Shown: positions 28,727 through 37,723 of the stretch, in pieces | Layout of the letters: each line of letters opens with the position of its first letter | Numbering within the stretch: position 1 is the stretch's first letter | Assembly: GCA_964395765.1 (NCBI GenBank) | Contig: CAYNCU010000002.1 | Coordinates: 1 to 58,489 of the forward strand | Source: DATDPY01 sp964395765 | Lineage (GTDB): Bacteria > Bacteroidota > Bacteroidia > Cytophagales > Cyclobacteriaceae | Direction: 5' to 3' | Length of the DNA: 58,489 bases | Translations under genes and position numbers: made by a program | Notes under the pieces: model-generated | What the model was told of the DNA's origin: nothing | What the model saw: only the letters and a program-made list of their open reading frames with translations | Databases searched by the model: none

Positions 28727-29770
28727 ATGAAATTATTATTTTCAAGGATAATATTCCGTGTTTTCGATATTACTCATTTTATCAGGAAGCTGACCCTGCC
28801 CAAGTTAATTAATTTTTCAAAAGTATTTATCAGTTATTATATCTCCCGCATGGGTAAAAATCCTTCAATGATCGGATACCCTGTGTCTATTTCACTGGAA
28901 CCTACGACTTCCTGTAATCTCCGGTGCCCTGAATGCGTCAGCGGATTAAGAAGTTTTACACGGCCAACAGGAATGCTCTCGCCTGATTTTTACAGGAAGA
29001 TAATAGATGAATTGCATAAAGTGTTAATTAACCTGACTTTGTATTTCCAGGGAGAACCGTTTTTAAACCCTGACTTTTATGATATGATAACCTATGCCCG
29101 TAAAAATGGCATTTACACTTTTACTTCTACCAACGGGCATTATCTATCCGAAGAAAATTCAAAAAAATTAATTGATTCGGGTCTCGACAGAATAATTATT
29201 TCGGTTGATAATTTTAATCAGAAAGCCTATGAAAAATACAGGATCGGAGGAAATATAAATACAGTTATTTCCGGCATCAGTAACCTGGTCCGAATGCGAA
29301 GGCAATTAAAAAAACAAACCCCTTTTATAATCCTTCAGTTCCTGGTTAACCGGGACAACGAGAACAATTTTAAAAATATACGTAAAGCAAGTTACGACAT
29401 GGGAGTAGACCAGGTAGTATTTAAAACCATGCAGATTTATAATTATCAGGAAGGCTCATCCTTTATTCCGGTGAATGAAAAATATACCCGGTATAGACAT
29501 ACTGGCGGAAATAAATATATTTTAAAAAACAGATTATTTAACCATTGTTGGAAAATGTGGCATAGTTGTGTAATAACCTGGGATGGACGTATTATTCCCT
29601 GTTGTTTCGACAAAAATGCAGGACATTCCCTCGGTCGGCTTAACGGGCAAGGAGTAAAAGATATCTGGAAAAACAACCAGTATTATGAATTCCGCAAAGT
29701 TCTTTTTAATAACCGATCTTCAGTAGATATATGCCGGAATTGCAGTGAAGGAACTAACGTATGGATTTAA
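28727..29770 (+). CDS. radical SAM/SPASM-domain protein
   Basis: 347 aa. The radical SAM cluster motif is CNLRCPEC (Cys63, Cys67, Cys70), followed by LYFQGEPFLNPDF and SVDNFN barrel strands. The C-terminal SPASM region has NHCWKMWHSCVITWDGRIIPCCFD and CRNCSEG, enough cysteines for auxiliary iron-sulphur clusters. Relatives modify peptides or proteins, or act in cofactor or lipid pathways; the substrate is not clear. An ATP-grasp gene and a small secreted protein gene lie upstream. Confidence 0.9.
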   Translation: MKLLFSRIIFRVFDITHFIRKLTLPKLINFSKVFISYYISRMGKNPSMIGYPVSISLEPTTSCNLRCPECVSGLRSFTRPTGMLSPDFYRKIIDELHKVLINLTLYFQGEPFLNPDFYDMITYARKNGIYTFTSTNGHYLSEENSKKLIDSGLDRIIISVDNFNQKAYEKYRIGGNINTVISGISNLVRMRRQLKKQTPFIILQFLVNRDNENNFKNIRKASYDMGVDQVVFKTMQIYNYQEGSSFIPVNEKYTRYRHTGGNKYILKNRLFNHCWKMWHSCVITWDGRIIPCCFDKNAGHSLGRLNGQGVKDIWKNNQYYEFRKVLFNNRSSVDICRNCSEGTNVWI

Positions 29771-29783
29771 GAGACTTTTCTGT

Positions 29784-29927
29784 TCAGCTCTTTTTTTGTG
29801 AATATTGTGAACATTCCTTACAGATAGCGTCTTTTCTTTCCCTCGAAAAGACAGCCCTGTAGAAAAGCCGGCCGATATAGCCTACTGCGCCTGTAAATAA
29901 TAGAAAAACAATAATTTTCTGTAACAT
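29784..29927 (-). CDS. 47-aa membrane protein with CxxC tail
   Basis: An ATG at 29927 opens 47 codons to a TGA at 29784. The N terminus MLQKIIVFLLFTGAVGYIG is one hydrophobic helix; the tail has SRERKDAICKECSQ with a CxxC pair. The start lies 17 bases past the stop of the inositol monophosphatase gene on the same strand, a normal operon spacing. It resembles small one-helix Cys-containing membrane proteins of Bacteroidota but no family is named with confidence. Confidence 0.55.
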   Translation of the reverse strand: MLQKIIVFLLFTGAVGYIGRLFYRAVFSRERKDAICKECSQYSQKKS

Positions 29928-29944
29928 AATGCTTACAAAGATAA

Positions 29945-30748
29945 TCAATAATTTTTTTCCCAGTATTCAAGGATCACCTGTTGCATTTTTAACTGGACAT
30001 GTGCATTTCCGGCCACCAGTTCCTTGCCGAAGAGAAAATTGGCCCCTCCCCGGAAATCCGTAACTTTTCCGCCGGCCTGCTGAACGATCAGGGTTCCTGC
30101 AGCCACATCCCATGGATTTAGAAAAAACTCGAAAAAGCCTTCAGATTTCCCTGAAGCTACATAGGCAAGATCAATAGCAGCACTTCCCAGTCTTCTGAGA
30201 CCGTGGGTATTGGACAGGAAATGATACATCATTTCATAGAAATTCCTGTACTTATTAAAATCCCTGTATGGATAACCTGTGATATATAAGCCTTCTTCGA
30301 AATTTTTAACTTCCGATACGTGAATCTCTTTGTTATTACAGTAGGATTTACTGTTTTTGCTTGCCCGGTAGCAATTGTTGTTTGGTACATCTATAATCAC
30401 ACCCGATACGATTTCATTTTCGGAGAGAAGGCCAATACTGATAGAATATTGAGGCAAGCCATGCATAAAATTAGTAGTTCCGTCAAGTGGATCGATAACC
30501 CAGTTACAGCCACCCTCATTTTTTACTCCCGTTCCTTCCTCCGCAATAAATCCGGCCTCCGGAAATATTTTTATCAGGGATTCTGTCAGCTTCTTTTCAG
30601 CCTGTTTATCCACATAGGAAACCAGGTCATTTTTGCCTTTATATTCAATCCTGGAAAAATCAAAATTCTCGCTTTCTCCACGTATAAATTGTCCTACCGA
30701 TAGTGCGGCATCGGCAACTCTGTCAGTAATTTTTTCAAAATCAGTCAT
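29945..30748 (-). CDS. suhB: inositol monophosphatase family protein
   Basis: 267 aa. Metal-binding motifs are AEEGTG at 69-74 (Glu70) and WVIDPLDGTTNF at 83-94 (Asp86, Asp89), with a C-terminal NPWDVAAGTLIVQQAGG. It hydrolyses inositol 1-phosphate or related sugar phosphates; in many bacteria it also affects rRNA transcription. It lies 72 bases downstream of rsmI. The symbol reflects the closest characterised family and not proven function. Confidence 0.9.
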   Translation of the reverse strand: MTDFEKITDRVADAALSVGQFIRGESENFDFSRIEYKGKNDLVSYVDKQAEKKLTESLIKIFPEAGFIAEEGTGVKNEGGCNWVIDPLDGTTNFMHGLPQYSISIGLLSENEIVSGVIIDVPNNNCYRASKNSKSYCNNKEIHVSEVKNFEEGLYITGYPYRDFNKYRNFYEMMYHFLSNTHGLRRLGSAAIDLAYVASGKSEGFFEFFLNPWDVAAGTLIVQQAGGKVTDFRGGANFLFGKELVAGNAHVQLKMQQVILEYWEKNY

Positions 30749-30820
30749 TTCACAATAATTTCACTGCGAAAATAATGCTTTACGGGAAGTTATATCCGCC
30801 GACCCGGTTTTATCGAATAA

Positions 30821-31504
30821 TTATTGTTCCTTACCGGCAACAACTATGACAAATTCACCGCGAGGATTATGGCTTGAAAAAAAATCCTTCATCTCCCGCA
30901 ATGTCCCCCTCCTGGTCTGCTCATGCAATTTGGTTATTTCCCTTGAAATGGAAATTGACCTGTCCTCCCCGAAATAGCCGATCAGGTCTCCCAGTGATTT
31001 TACCAGTTTATACGGGGATTCGTAAAAGATCATCGTTCTGTTTTCACCGGCTAATTGATTTAACAATTTATTTCTTCCCTTCTTTACGGGCAGGAAGCCA
31101 ATGAAAACAAAAGAATCCGCAGGTAAACCGGAATTTAAAAGGGCCGGTATTAATGCTGTTGGCCCGGGGAGGCATTCAAAGGGAATATTATTCTCAATAC
31201 AAGCTCTTACGATCAGAAACCCGGGATCCGATATGCCTGGGCTTCCTGCATCCGTTACAAGCGCTATTTTAGTATCATTCAGTAATTCACTTATAATTTC
31301 ATTAAGGACACGATGTTCATTAAAGGCGTGATAGCTTTTTAATTTATTATTTATTTCCAGGTGCTTAAGCAACACCCCGGTAGTTCGTGTATCTTCTGCC
31401 AGGATCAGGTCCACTTCCCGTAAAACGCGGATAGCCCGAAGCGTTATATCTTCGAGGTTTCCCAGCGGCGTAGGAACGAGAAATAATAAGGATTTTTCTT
31501 TCAC
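30821..31504 (-). CDS. rsmI: 16S rRNA (cytidine(1402)-2'-O)-methyltransferase
   Basis: 227 aa, a tetrapyrrole-methylase fold. Diagnostic segments are FLVPTPLGNLEDITLRA at 8-24, ILAEDTRTTGVLLKH, SYHAFNEH, LVTDAGSPGISDPG and EFVIVVAGKE at the end. RsmI methylates the 2'-OH of C1402 in the decoding centre using SAM. 18 bases from the pterin dehydratase gene, same strand. Confidence 0.95.
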   Translation of the reverse strand: MKEKSLLFLVPTPLGNLEDITLRAIRVLREVDLILAEDTRTTGVLLKHLEINNKLKSYHAFNEHRVLNEIISELLNDTKIALVTDAGSPGISDPGFLIVRACIENNIPFECLPGPTALIPALLNSGLPADSFVFIGFLPVKKGRNKLLNQLAGENRTMIFYESPYKLVKSLGDLIGYFGEDRSISISREITKLHEQTRRGTLREMKDFFSSHNPRGEFVIVVAGKEQ

Positions 31505-31522
31505 AAGGGTAAGAAATACTTA

Positions 31523-31759
31523 CTATTCATCGACCAAAAGGTCAATTTCGCCAGCCAGCTTCCTGTCTTTTTCAGTGACTGTGTTGCCTGCATCGTGAGT
31601 GGAAAGCTCGATGACTACCAGATTATATACATTGCTCCAACTGGGATGGTGATTCATTTTTTCCGCCAAAAAGGCCACTTTGGTCATAAATGTAAATGCT
31701 TCAATAAAATTATCGAATTTAAAGGAGCGTTTTAATTTATTATTTTCTTCCTTCCACAT
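31523..31759 (-). CDS. phhB: 4a-hydroxytetrahydrobiopterin dehydratase
   Basis: 78 aa, the short form of the family. The active-site motif is [14 protein letters not shown] (His37, His38, Pro39, Trp41), followed by [13 protein letters not shown] with His55 and Asp56. It regenerates pterin cofactor after aromatic hydroxylation, or stabilises pterins. No aromatic amino acid hydroxylase is in the window. It starts 11 bases after the DUF4105 gene. Confidence 0.92.
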   Translation of the reverse strand: MWKEENNKLKRSFKFDNFIEAFTFMTKVAFLAEKMNHHPSWSNVYNLVVIELSTHDAGNTVTEKDRKLAGEIDLLVDE

Positions 31760-31770
31760 GATCGATCAAT

Positions 31771-32982
31771 TTAAGTTTTTAATACAGTTGCTGTTTTTAT
31801 GTGTCTTTTATTCAACACAAGATAAACACCCCTGACGATGAATATAAGCAGGATAGGGATGTCGGAGACATTATACTGCTGGGGGAAAATTTTCCAGCTT
31901 AGTATTAGTATAATATTAATAACGACTATACTTATTAAGTACGATCTAAGGTATAAATTATTCTGATTTTTAATGAGAAAATAGGGAATAAGGATATTTA
32001 AGGGGAGAGACCATAAAAAATTGAAATTCTCTTTTGTGGCATAGTGATCCGTTCCAAACCACATAAAAAGAATGGCCAGGCCGAGGATCCCCGAAATTCC
32101 GAATACAATAACATCGGGCCAGACGAATCTGAAATTTCTTATAAATTGAAAAAAGGTGAATAGCAGTACAATAACAAAAAGGCCCCAGAAAACAAATGAG
32201 GGAGTTAACAATCCTATTTTTTCCGTTAAGGGAAGGCGCTGATATAGGATATGGGCAGGTTCTGCAAGAGGTATTATGGTGGAATCTTTTTTAATTTCAG
32301 CGTGGGCAAAACTTTCCATTAAATCACGGGGAAGAAACATCCTGTCCCAGGAGGAAGCAATTTTGTCTGTGGGTAGCCCCAATATGAGGTCAATACCGAA
32401 TTTTTCCCATGGCGCCGTCGATAAATCGGCATCGGCCATTTGGCGGAAGGTTTTATTATCATTGGCATAATCAGGGAACCGGAGCTTATTCCCTAAGACA
32501 CTTTTAAATACATCTCTTATCCTGGTAGAACAATTATCAAAAAAGAAATCGTACAGGTAAAATCTGTTTTCCGGTTTAACGTTGTTTAAAAGAAAATTAA
32601 AAACTTCTTGCTTCTCCTGTTGGTTTAAGTTGAGGTTTTGTTCAAAGAGGGTTTGATTCATTTTTTTATAAGCAGGCACTTCATATTTGAAGTCGTAGGC
32701 ATCAAGGAAGTAAAGCAGCCTGCCTCGCAAAAATTTAACATAGAATCCCGGTTCGTTAAAATCAAAAGTCCCATAATTATATACAAGGTCAATTCTATGT
32801 TGCGGATCATTTACGCGGATCGCGCTATGTCCCCAGCGGGTGTAAAGTTCCCAACCCGGTGAAGCGGTGATCAGACTTATCTTTGCAGAATCAGAAAGTA
32901 TTATTTTGGGAGTTCGTGATTGCGGGAAAAGAACGACCGGAATAAATAAGATAACTGGCAATAAAAGTCGTTGAAAACTCAT
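31771..32982 (-). CDS. DUF4105/Lnb-type membrane protein (candidate lipoprotein N-acyltransferase)
   Basis: 403 aa from the ATG at 32982, which leaves 10 bases after the methyltransferase stop; the longer frame from 33009 would overlap it. A signal-like helix (1-20) is followed by a periplasmic domain with WELYTRWGHSAIRV (His52) and YDFFFDNCSTRIRD (Cys151), a His/Cys pair expected of a papain-like thiol enzyme, then about five C-terminal membrane helices from about 265. DUF4105 proteins in Bacteroides have been described as Lnb, which N-acylates lipoproteins. By that link this is a candidate for lipoprotein maturation. The functional call is from memory of the family. Confidence 0.82.
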   Translation of the reverse strand: MSFQRLLLPVILFIPVVLFPQSRTPKIILSDSAKISLITASPGWELYTRWGHSAIRVNDPQHRIDLVYNYGTFDFNEPGFYVKFLRGRLLYFLDAYDFKYEVPAYKKMNQTLFEQNLNLNQQEKQEVFNFLLNNVKPENRFYLYDFFFDNCSTRIRDVFKSVLGNKLRFPDYANDNKTFRQMADADLSTAPWEKFGIDLILGLPTDKIASSWDRMFLPRDLMESFAHAEIKKDSTIIPLAEPAHILYQRLPLTEKIGLLTPSFVFWGLFVIVLLFTFFQFIRNFRFVWPDVIVFGISGILGLAILFMWFGTDHYATKENFNFLWSLPLNILIPYFLIKNQNNLYLRSYLISIVVINIILILSWKIFPQQYNVSDIPILLIFIVRGVYLVLNKRHIKTATVLKT

Positions 32983-32992
32983 GATTTGATTT

Positions 32993-33742
32993 TTAGGGTT
33001 TCCTGGCAATGATTATGTACTGATATTGCAGTGTGGATTCATCAACATCAATTACCTGGAAAGCTGATGATTTAAGTTCATTGCCGGCAACCTGGGGTAA
33101 TACTTTTTCTGACTCGGCAGGGCCTACAGGCGTATATCCCTTTTTAAAATCCACAATCATTATTTTTCCACCGGGTTTTAAGGCTGAATAAAGTTTTTTA
33201 AGATAATCAACCCGATGCTCAAGAAAGTGATAGGTATTGACAATAAGTACCCAATCCACTTCATTATTCTTAAGCTCAGGGTCTTCAGGTGCGGTGAGTC
33301 TGGTTTCCAGTCTTGATGCTACTTCCGGCGGTAATTCTGCTTTTCGATCCTCAATATAGTCGAGGAATCTTTTATCAATATCAATACCAATTACATGCGC
33401 GCCTCTTTGAATAATACGGAATGCAAAATAACCGGTTCCAACGCCGATATCCGCTACGGTTTTCCCGGCCAAATTTCCCATTTTCCTGATTACCAATTCC
33501 GGACTTTGCCAGTTTTTACGTTCAGGATCTTCATATTGCTTTACCATCGAATCAAAATCGTCAAACTTGACACCCGTATCCGTAGAGTCCTTAATTTCAT
33601 TCGTGGAGGTTAAAGAATCAGAATCTTGAAGAGCAATTTCCTTTCTTGCTGTTGATTTACATGAAATCAGTGTAATAATAATTGAAGAAAGAAAGATCAG
33701 TCTATTCAAATTCCGGACTTTCACGAATATCATAAAATGCAT
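32993..33742 (-). CDS. class I SAM methyltransferase with a lipoprotein signal peptide
   Basis: 249 aa. The N terminus has a hydrophobic stretch ending ITLISC (lipobox, Cys28), then a polar Ser/Asp/Thr linker. The methyltransferase fold follows: motif I VADIGVGTGYFAF at 96-108 (Asp98), GIDIDKRFLDYIE as the post-I acidic loop, VDWVLIVNTYHFLEH and LKPGGKIMIVDF. A SAM enzyme outside the cytoplasm would lack obvious access to SAM, so either the signal is a membrane anchor facing inward or the activity is not methylation. It is the first gene of the group with DUF4105/Lnb. A start at the ATG of residue 4 is equally likely. Confidence 0.85.
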   Translation of the reverse strand: MHFMIFVKVRNLNRLIFLSSIIITLISCKSTARKEIALQDSDSLTSTNEIKDSTDTGVKFDDFDSMVKQYEDPERKNWQSPELVIRKMGNLAGKTVADIGVGTGYFAFRIIQRGAHVIGIDIDKRFLDYIEDRKAELPPEVASRLETRLTAPEDPELKNNEVDWVLIVNTYHFLEHRVDYLKKLYSALKPGGKIMIVDFKKGYTPVGPAESEKVLPQVAGNELKSSAFQVIDVDESTLQYQYIIIARKP

Positions 33743-33931
33743 CGGCCTGTAATAGATAATTTATTCACTTTGCCACATCGGTAAATTTATAAAATAATAG
33801 TCATTGGAATACCCGGCGATTGAAATTTAAAGGATACTTAATTTGCGGAATCCCGAAAAATAAGGGTAAGTCAGCGATAAAATGAACCCGTTAATAACAT
33901 ACTTAAATCTGGGGTATTTGATCAGATGTCA
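33743..33931. other. intergenic region upstream of the methyltransferase gene
   Basis: About 190 bases without an ORF, holding the promoter side of the lipoprotein methyltransferase operon. No convincing TAnnTTTG element is seen on the minus strand. Confidence 0.35.
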
Positions 33932-33960
33932 TTTAAAACCGGGTTTTCCATTCACCCGGC
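33932..33960 (-). terminator. terminator of ppiD
   Basis: On the minus strand, 14 bases after the ppiD stop, the sequence forms ccgggt-(9 nt)-acccgg followed by four Ts and an AT-rich tail. Confidence 0.6.
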
Positions 33961-33973
33961 CAATTATCAGGAG

Positions 33974-36079
33974 TTAAAAGAATTTGTACCTGTCATCCTC
34001 AATATCGGAGAATTTTTTAACAGTTTCAGACAACAAATAGGAGGTATTATTTGACCGTTGTTGTTCTAATTTGTTCTTGTATGCAGTATAATCACCTATG
34101 GCAGGGGCTTTGGTTAACGCCTGCATTTGCACCATTACAACACCGTCATTTTCCTGAATAGGTTTTGAGATTTCTCCATCTTTGAGGCCGAAAGCCGTGC
34201 CAATCGATTTAGGAACAAAGCCGACATTGGGCAGGGTATTGGAGGTTAAGTGGAGATTGGAGGTTGAATATACATGAGCGGCATTTCCATAATTTTTTGC
34301 CATGGCATCGGCGTCACCTTTAAGATTATTAAGCTTGTTGATAATTATCTTTGCTTTTAAATCATTGGTAACTTTCTGGGTAATTTCATCCTTTACGTCC
34401 TGGAGCTGGGCGGTCCCTTTTTCATTTACCTTTGTTAATACGGCAACGACGTAATTATCATTAACTTCAAACAGGTCTGATACCTGTCCTACCGAAGCTT
34501 TATTATAAGCCCAGCTTACTATTTCCCTTGCATCACCCAAGTCTGATACTTTCCTGTCATTTTTTCCCAGTTTATCGGCAACCTTGATACTAAGCGAATC
34601 TTTAGCGGCCATTTTAACAAAGTCGTCATAATTGGAAACATTACCCAAAAACATATCGGCTTTCCTGAATATTTTGTTGGTTGTTTCGTCCCCGGGGGTT
34701 ATCACTTTTTCAATGGATGCCACACTGATCATGCGATTTGTTTTTGTATGGGTAACATTAATAATATGATAACCGAATTGTGTTTCAATCAATCGGGGAA
34801 TGACTCCGGTATGATTGGCGTTAAAAACTGCATCGGCAAAAGGTTTTACCATTTTATCCTGGCTGAACCAACCGAGGTCACCCCCTACGGAAGCAGAACC
34901 GTCATCACTGTTCTGGCGAGCCGTCATGGCAAAGTTGGCGCCATGTAGAACTTTGTTCAGCAGTTCTGTTGCTTTTTCCCGGGCTTTTGCTTTTGCTGCC
35001 GCTGTTTGATCGGCAGGTTTGATCAGAATATGACTCGCTCTTGCAAAAGAGATGGAATCTTCTTTAACATCCGCAATTTTATATATCACATAGGAGCCGT
35101 TCTTTAATTCGGGACCGATGATCTCGCCTTTATGAAAAGTTTCAAATCCATCGCGGAGATCGGAAGGAAGCTGGGAAGGATCATACGTTGCATAAGGTGT
35201 AGAACCGTCGCTATTGGCAGCGGCATAGATCGAATCATCTGTCACCGAAGGTAAATCCTGAGCGATCTGATCAATTTCCTTTTTGACATCCATTGAATCC
35301 TGCGGAGACGGCAGTATGGGAAAGGCTATATAACTGATGTTCCTTGATTCTTCGATTTTATATTCATCGCTGTGTTTGGAAAGATAATCCTTCAGCATAT
35401 CATCCGTTACTTTTACCGTATCGGTAACGGTATAATAAGGGATATACAGGTATTTTATTTCAGCGACGGAATTCTCTGCTTCGTATTCATTTTTTGCTTC
35501 TTCATCTGTGACATAGGTTGACTTAATCAGCAGGTTATCATATTTTAAACGCAGCCTTGAGGGCCTGAGATTTTTTTCAAACATATACCAGACCGCCTGC
35601 TGTTGTGTCGGCATGTCATTAATATGCTGCAGGTAATTGACAACCTGTTCCCTGTCAAAGATTCCTGTTTGCGGATTAGTGAAAGCGCGGCGGATCTCCG
35701 GGTTAATATTATTGCCCTGTACCATATCCACTACTTCTTCATCCGGCACGGCAACTCCCAATTTATCAAACTGTTGCTGGAACGCATATTTTAGGATCAT
35801 ATAATCCCAGGCTTGTTGCCGTATTGTATACATATCGTCTTCCGTCGGATTGCGGCCATAATTGATGGAGAAATTGTTCTTCATTTCATCAACTTCTGCC
35901 ATGTATTCATCCCGTTTGATCTTAACTCCTGCAATCTTACCTATATACAGATTCTTATTTCCCCGGATTATGGAATTCGGGCCCAGCAAATCTCCTCCAA
36001 CTAAAAACAGGATCAATCCCACTGCTACCAGGCCGACTGCTAGCCCTGCTCTGTTTCTTATCTTTGTAATTAAGGCCAT
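33974..36079 (-). CDS. ppiD: PpiD-like peptidylprolyl isomerase (SurA_N/parvulin)
   Basis: 701 aa. It starts MALITKIRNRAGLAVGLVAVG, with one membrane helix at about 11-32. A SurA-like N-terminal chaperone region (YAFQQQFDKLGVAVPDEEVVDMVQ) precedes the parvulin domain at about 345-448 (ASHILIKPADQ, GGDLGWFSQDKM, FGYHIINVTH), and a long C-terminal chaperone tail follows. PpiD is anchored in the inner membrane, facing the periplasm near the Sec translocon, and assists newly exported proteins. A complete promoter is present upstream at 36100-36131. Independent of the surA operon. Confidence 0.92.
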   Translation of the reverse strand: MALITKIRNRAGLAVGLVAVGLILFLVGGDLLGPNSIIRGNKNLYIGKIAGVKIKRDEYMAEVDEMKNNFSINYGRNPTEDDMYTIRQQAWDYMILKYAFQQQFDKLGVAVPDEEVVDMVQGNNINPEIRRAFTNPQTGIFDREQVVNYLQHINDMPTQQQAVWYMFEKNLRPSRLRLKYDNLLIKSTYVTDEEAKNEYEAENSVAEIKYLYIPYYTVTDTVKVTDDMLKDYLSKHSDEYKIEESRNISYIAFPILPSPQDSMDVKKEIDQIAQDLPSVTDDSIYAAANSDGSTPYATYDPSQLPSDLRDGFETFHKGEIIGPELKNGSYVIYKIADVKEDSISFARASHILIKPADQTAAAKAKAREKATELLNKVLHGANFAMTARQNSDDGSASVGGDLGWFSQDKMVKPFADAVFNANHTGVIPRLIETQFGYHIINVTHTKTNRMISVASIEKVITPGDETTNKIFRKADMFLGNVSNYDDFVKMAAKDSLSIKVADKLGKNDRKVSDLGDAREIVSWAYNKASVGQVSDLFEVNDNYVVAVLTKVNEKGTAQLQDVKDEITQKVTNDLKAKIIINKLNNLKGDADAMAKNYGNAAHVYSTSNLHLTSNTLPNVGFVPKSIGTAFGLKDGEISKPIQENDGVVMVQMQALTKAPAIGDYTAYKNKLEQQRSNNTSYLLSETVKKFSDIEDDRYKFF

Positions 36080-36099
36080 TATAATCTAATTAAGTGGCG

Positions 36100-36131
36100 C
36101 AAAAGTAGCGACTATCCCCCTTAAAATCAAA
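36100..36131 (-). promoter_or_regulatory. Bacteroidota-type promoter of ppiD
   Basis: On the minus strand: TTTG at 36131-36128, 20 bases, then TACTTTTG at 36107-36100. This fits TTTG-N19/20-TAnnTTTG fully. Transcription would start close to 36094, about 15 bases before the ATG. Confidence 0.75.
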
Positions 36132-36158
36132 ATTTTGGCTGTTAACATAAGCCTCGAA

Positions 36159-37436
36159 TCAGGCAGATTCGGGCTCCCGGATCGTGACTTTAATCAGATT
36201 GATTTTATTTTCATCCCGGGAAACGATATGAAAAATAAAATTATCATTCATAATATCTTCATTAATGGAGGGCATATCCCTTGTTATGGAAAGGACAAAA
36301 CCCCCCAGGGTATCATAATCTCCTTTCGGGAATCCGAAACCATATTTATCATTAAGGTAATCAATTTCAAGCCTCGCGCTCAGTAAAAAGCTTGAATCCT
36401 CCAGTTTTTGTTCTATGTAATCCTGTTCATCATGTTCGTCTTCAATCTCACCGAATATTTCCTCCATTATATCTTCCATGGTCACTATGCCTGATGTGCC
36501 GCCGAATTCATCCACCACCAGGGCAATACTTTTTCGTTCGGTTATGAATTGTACCAGTAATTCATTAGCGGCCATTGTTTCAGGAACAATCATAATGGGT
36601 GTAAGTATGCTTTCAATGTTTTTGGGCTTCTTAAAAAGGGCCAGCGTATGGCAATATCCAATGATATCATCAATCGTTTCCCGGTAGATAAGAATTTTAG
36701 AAAATCCGCTGTCAATAAACTCCTTTTGCAGGGTCTCGATGCTATCGTTGATGTCATTGGCACTGATGTCTTTTCTCGGGATCATGCATTCCCGGACTTT
36801 TACGGTTTTAAATTCCAGCGCGTTGGAAAAAATCTTTGTATCCAGGTCAATTAAACTCTGTTTATTTTTTTCACTAAGCCGGTTTTGAATAAAATTATTC
36901 AAATCAGTTAATCCGAATACAGGCTTATCGTCTTTGAATTCAAGTCTGAAAATTCGGGTAATTGCAAATTTTGAAATTCCGACTACCACGAAAACGACAG
37001 GATACAGAATCCAGTAAAACAGTAATATCGGTAAGGACAGATAAGTCAGGAAGCTATAGGGATTGATATAGAACAGGCTTTTAGGGATAAACTCACCGGT
37101 AACCAGGACGATTAATGTGGCGATAATAGTTTGTATAATAAATATTGTGGATTGGCTATTAATAACATTGGGAAGATGAGCGGAAAGGAGGGGCTCAAAA
37201 AGATTGGCCATGAATATGCCGTAAACCACATTCGCCAGATTATTACCTATTAAAAGTGCACCGATAAACTGGGAGGGGTGACTAACAAAACGGGATAGAA
37301 TTTTACCTCCTAATTTTCCATTTTCCCGATCCAGCTCGATCAGTAATTTGTCTACGGATACAAAAGCGATTTCGGTACCCGAAAAGAAACCGCTCAGAAC
37401 TAATGAAATAATAATTATGATAATGTTATTCTCCAC
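36159..37436 (-). CDS. CNNM/CBS/CorC hemolysin-family membrane protein
   Basis: 425 aa. The N-terminal CNNM (DUF21) region has three to four membrane segments (SLVLSGFFSGTEIAFVSVDK, PSQFIGALLIGNNLANVVYG). A CBS pair follows at about 200-325 (VRECMIPRKDISAN, IALVVDEFGGTSGIVTMEDIMEEIFG), then a CorC/HlyC transporter-associated domain at 335-425. CNNM proteins export Mg2+ or a related divalent ion; some Bacteroidota paralogues (GldE) relate to gliding. It sits between ppiD and lptC, an arrangement seen in the phylum. The GldE assignment is not certain. Confidence 0.9.
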   Translation of the reverse strand: MENNIIIIIISLVLSGFFSGTEIAFVSVDKLLIELDRENGKLGGKILSRFVSHPSQFIGALLIGNNLANVVYGIFMANLFEPLLSAHLPNVINSQSTIFIIQTIIATLIVLVTGEFIPKSLFYINPYSFLTYLSLPILLFYWILYPVVFVVVGISKFAITRIFRLEFKDDKPVFGLTDLNNFIQNRLSEKNKQSLIDLDTKIFSNALEFKTVKVRECMIPRKDISANDINDSIETLQKEFIDSGFSKILIYRETIDDIIGYCHTLALFKKPKNIESILTPIMIVPETMAANELLVQFITERKSIALVVDEFGGTSGIVTMEDIMEEIFGEIEDEHDEQDYIEQKLEDSSFLLSARLEIDYLNDKYGFGFPKGDYDTLGGFVLSITRDMPSINEDIMNDNFIFHIVSRDENKINLIKVTIREPESA

Positions 37437-37564
37437 TCCATCATTTGATTTTAACCATCAACAAATTATAATGAACGGCATGAGTTGTGGTGATACTGAA
37501 TAGAAGTTATTCTCATGAATCGATCTGAATATTACCTTTTTCGAAGGTATTTGCCAATTTAAGC

Positions 37565-37723
37565 TTATTTTATTTTTCTGTAAGCATACCAAAGAAAAAG
37601 AAAAACGGCTATCATTAAGATCCAATAGGATCTGGCAAATCCTACCATCACCGATTGGTGAAGACCGATAAGGGTAAGCGCCAGCGCAATGGATATTATA
37701 ATAACGTCACTGATTGTTTTCAT
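37565..37723 (-). CDS. 52-aa two-helix membrane protein in the lptC operon
   Basis: An ATG at 37723 opens 52 codons to TAA at 37565. The sequence has two hydrophobic segments (ISDVIIISIALALTLIGL and ILMIAVFLFLWYAYR), an Arg/Ser loop between them and a basic end RKIK. Its start overlaps the lptC stop by 17 bases and the CNNM gene follows, so it is positioned as an operon member. No family is recognised. Hydrophobic helices with a charged loop make chance coding unlikely. Confidence 0.55.
   Translation of the reverse strand: MKTISDVIIISIALALTLIGLHQSVMVGFARSYWILMIAVFLFLWYAYRKIK

Noticed and set aside
31101..31331. Plus-strand frames over rsmI and neighbours
   Set aside because: The minus-strand proteins are full-length and conserved; the plus frames are shadows.
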